Positions 63,289 through 64,000 of a DNA stretch of 64,000 nucleotides are shown piece by piece. How positions within the stretch are numbered: position 1 is the stretch's first letter; each line of letters starts with the position of its first letter. The DNA comes from Brucella thiophenivorans (GTDB taxonomy: Bacteria; Pseudomonadota; Alphaproteobacteria; Rhizobiales; Rhizobiaceae): the NCBI RefSeq assembly GCF_002252445.1, contig NZ_NNRJ01000051.1, forward strand, positions 1-64,000. Direction: 5' to 3'. The translations under genes and the position numbers were made by a program. Under the pieces are notes generated by a model that had not been told where the DNA came from, searched no databases, and saw only the letters and a program-made list of their open reading frames with translations.

Positions 63289-64000
63289 ATGCTGGACGCT
63301 GCCGATCTGCCTGACGATATTGCTGAGTTGAATGCGCTTCTGATCGCAGCAACAGCGCTCGGTCTTCGTAAAGATGATCGGATTGCGCGGCTGGAGAAGC
63401 TGGTTGCAGCCTTCAAACAGGCCGCTTTTGGACGCAAGTCAGAGAAGATTAATCCTGAGCAGTTTGATCTGGCTCTGGAAGATCTGGAAACAGCTATAGC
63501 GGCGATCCATGCAGAAGATGAAGCGGATACAACTTCCACCAAGCCTGCCTCAAAGCCACGTGCCACCAATCGCGGTTCTTTGCCAAAGCACCTGCCGCGT
63601 ATCGATGAAGTGATCGGGCCGGAAAGTCTGATTTGCGCCTGCGGTGGTTGTCTGCATTGCATTGGCGAAGATGTTTCTGAACGACTGGATGTGATCCCTG
63701 CGCAGTTTCGTGTCATTGTCACGCATCGTCCTAAATACGCATGCCGCGCATGCACTGATGGTGTTGTGCAAGCGCCAGCTCCAGCGCGATTGATCCCGTC
63801 AGGCTTACCGACGGAAGCAACAGTCGCACATGTTTTGGTTTCCAAATATGCCGACCATCTTCCGCTTTATCGCCAGGCCCAGATCATGGGCCGTCAGGGC
63901 ATCGACATAGATCGCTCGACACTGGCTGACTGGGTGGGACGGGCAGCCTTTGAGCTGCGCCCTGTCTTTGATGCGCTGATTGCTGATCTGAAGCGATCGA
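63289..64000 (+). CDS. tnpC: IS66 transposase TnpC, 3'-incomplete
   Basis: The first 237 codons of the IS66 transposase: an N-terminal coiled-coil region (DDRIARLEKLVAAFKQAAFGRKSEKI), an IS66 zinc-binding domain with cysteines in ICACGGCLHCIGED and YACRACTDGVV, and the start of the catalytic domain (SKYADHLPLYRQAQIMGRQGIDIDRSTLADWVG). No stop occurs before the window end. It lacks a strong ribosome binding site at ATG 63289; the frame has no better start nearby. Full-length members have about 510-550 residues. Confidence 0.92.
   Translation, partial: MLDAADLPDDIAELNALLIAATALGLRKDDRIARLEKLVAAFKQAAFGRKSEKINPEQFDLALEDLETAIAAIHAEDEADTTSTKPASKPRATNRGSLPKHLPRIDEVIGPESLICACGGCLHCIGEDVSERLDVIPAQFRVIVTHRPKYACRACTDGVVQAPAPARLIPSGLPTEATVAHVLVSKYADHLPLYRQAQIMGRQGIDIDRSTLADWVGRAAFELRPVFDALIADLKRS

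Larger units (their letters stand above)
62400..64000 (+). mobile_element. IS66-family insertion sequence, left part (runs out of the window)
   Basis: Three genes in the order tnpA, tnpB, tnpC are diagnostic of IS66. The left end is put at GTAACCGCTGTTCTGGCCCC (from 62400), because IS66 terminal repeats begin with GTAA and host sequence ends just before. IS66 makes 8-bp target duplications; the candidate is GCTTTAAG (62392-62399), whose second copy would lie beyond the window. Confidence 0.85.

Noticed and set aside
1-64000. CRISPR arrays, rRNA genes, riboswitches and prophage genes
   Set aside because: No regularly spaced repeats, no rRNA segments, no recognised riboswitch and no phage structural or integrase genes were seen.

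Overview
The window reads like the chromosome of an alphaproteobacterium of the Brucella/Ochrobactrum group. The reasons are the gene repertoire (an Ochrobactrum/Brucella-type urease operon with a urea channel and nickel uptake, a glsA-gadB-gadC acid-resistance cluster, a choloylglycine hydrolase, HWE-type kinase signalling), a moderately GC-rich composition, and a dispersed intergenic repeat built around 'gcatcccgaaaa...ttttcgggatgc' that is typical of this order. The assignment is inference from families; no marker gene such as 16S rRNA is present.

Layout. 1-4.1 kb: a large SIR2-domain gene of defence type, cut by the window edge and apparently frameshifted, next to the 3' end of tRNA-Gly(GCC). 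4.6-8.7 kb: housekeeping genes (prolyl-tRNA editing protein, thioredoxin/TPR chaperone, Lon-substrate-domain protein, Trm112-like protein, leuB). 8.7-14.5 kb: a membrane protein, ada, an MHS-type transporter with an unusual extracytoplasmic insert, a GFA protein and a Tat-exported amidohydrolase. 14.8-20.6 kb: a YtcA/MdtN/MdtO/MdtP-like efflux operon plus an MscS channel. 20.8-21.9 kb: an HWE histidine kinase. 22.2-29.3 kb: an RbsB-type ABC importer whose ATPase is split into two genes, with an M24 peptidase, a convergent lactonase and a lac-operator-like palindrome in front. 29.4-44.5 kb: nikR, an SLC13-type permease behind a TetR-like palindrome, then ureABC-EFGD, ureT (urea channel), amtB and a five-gene NikABCDE/YntABCDE-like importer: urea uptake, hydrolysis, ammonium handling and nickel supply together. 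44.5-53.9 kb: a long minus-strand operon with a peptide-type ABC importer, an FAD oxidase, an L-ATC-hydrolase-family protein and an M20 amidohydrolase, plus a VOC protein on the other strand. 53.9-61.8 kb: glutaminase (glsA), glutamate decarboxylase (gadB), glutamate/GABA antiporter (gadC), choloylglycine hydrolase and a lone FUSC protein. 62.3 kb to the end: a 47-residue membrane protein and the left part of an IS66-family element.

Functionally, the right half is rich in genes for surviving acid and gut conditions: urease yields ammonia, GlsA and GadB consume protons, GadC exchanges substrate and product, and the bile-salt-hydrolase family protein fits the same setting. The most unusual features are a 271-bp, almost perfectly palindromic MITE-like element between gadB and gadC, the frameshifted SIR2 gene beside a tRNA, the split RbsA-type ATPase with its orphan lac-like operator, and the thiazoline-hydrolase-like catabolic operon.
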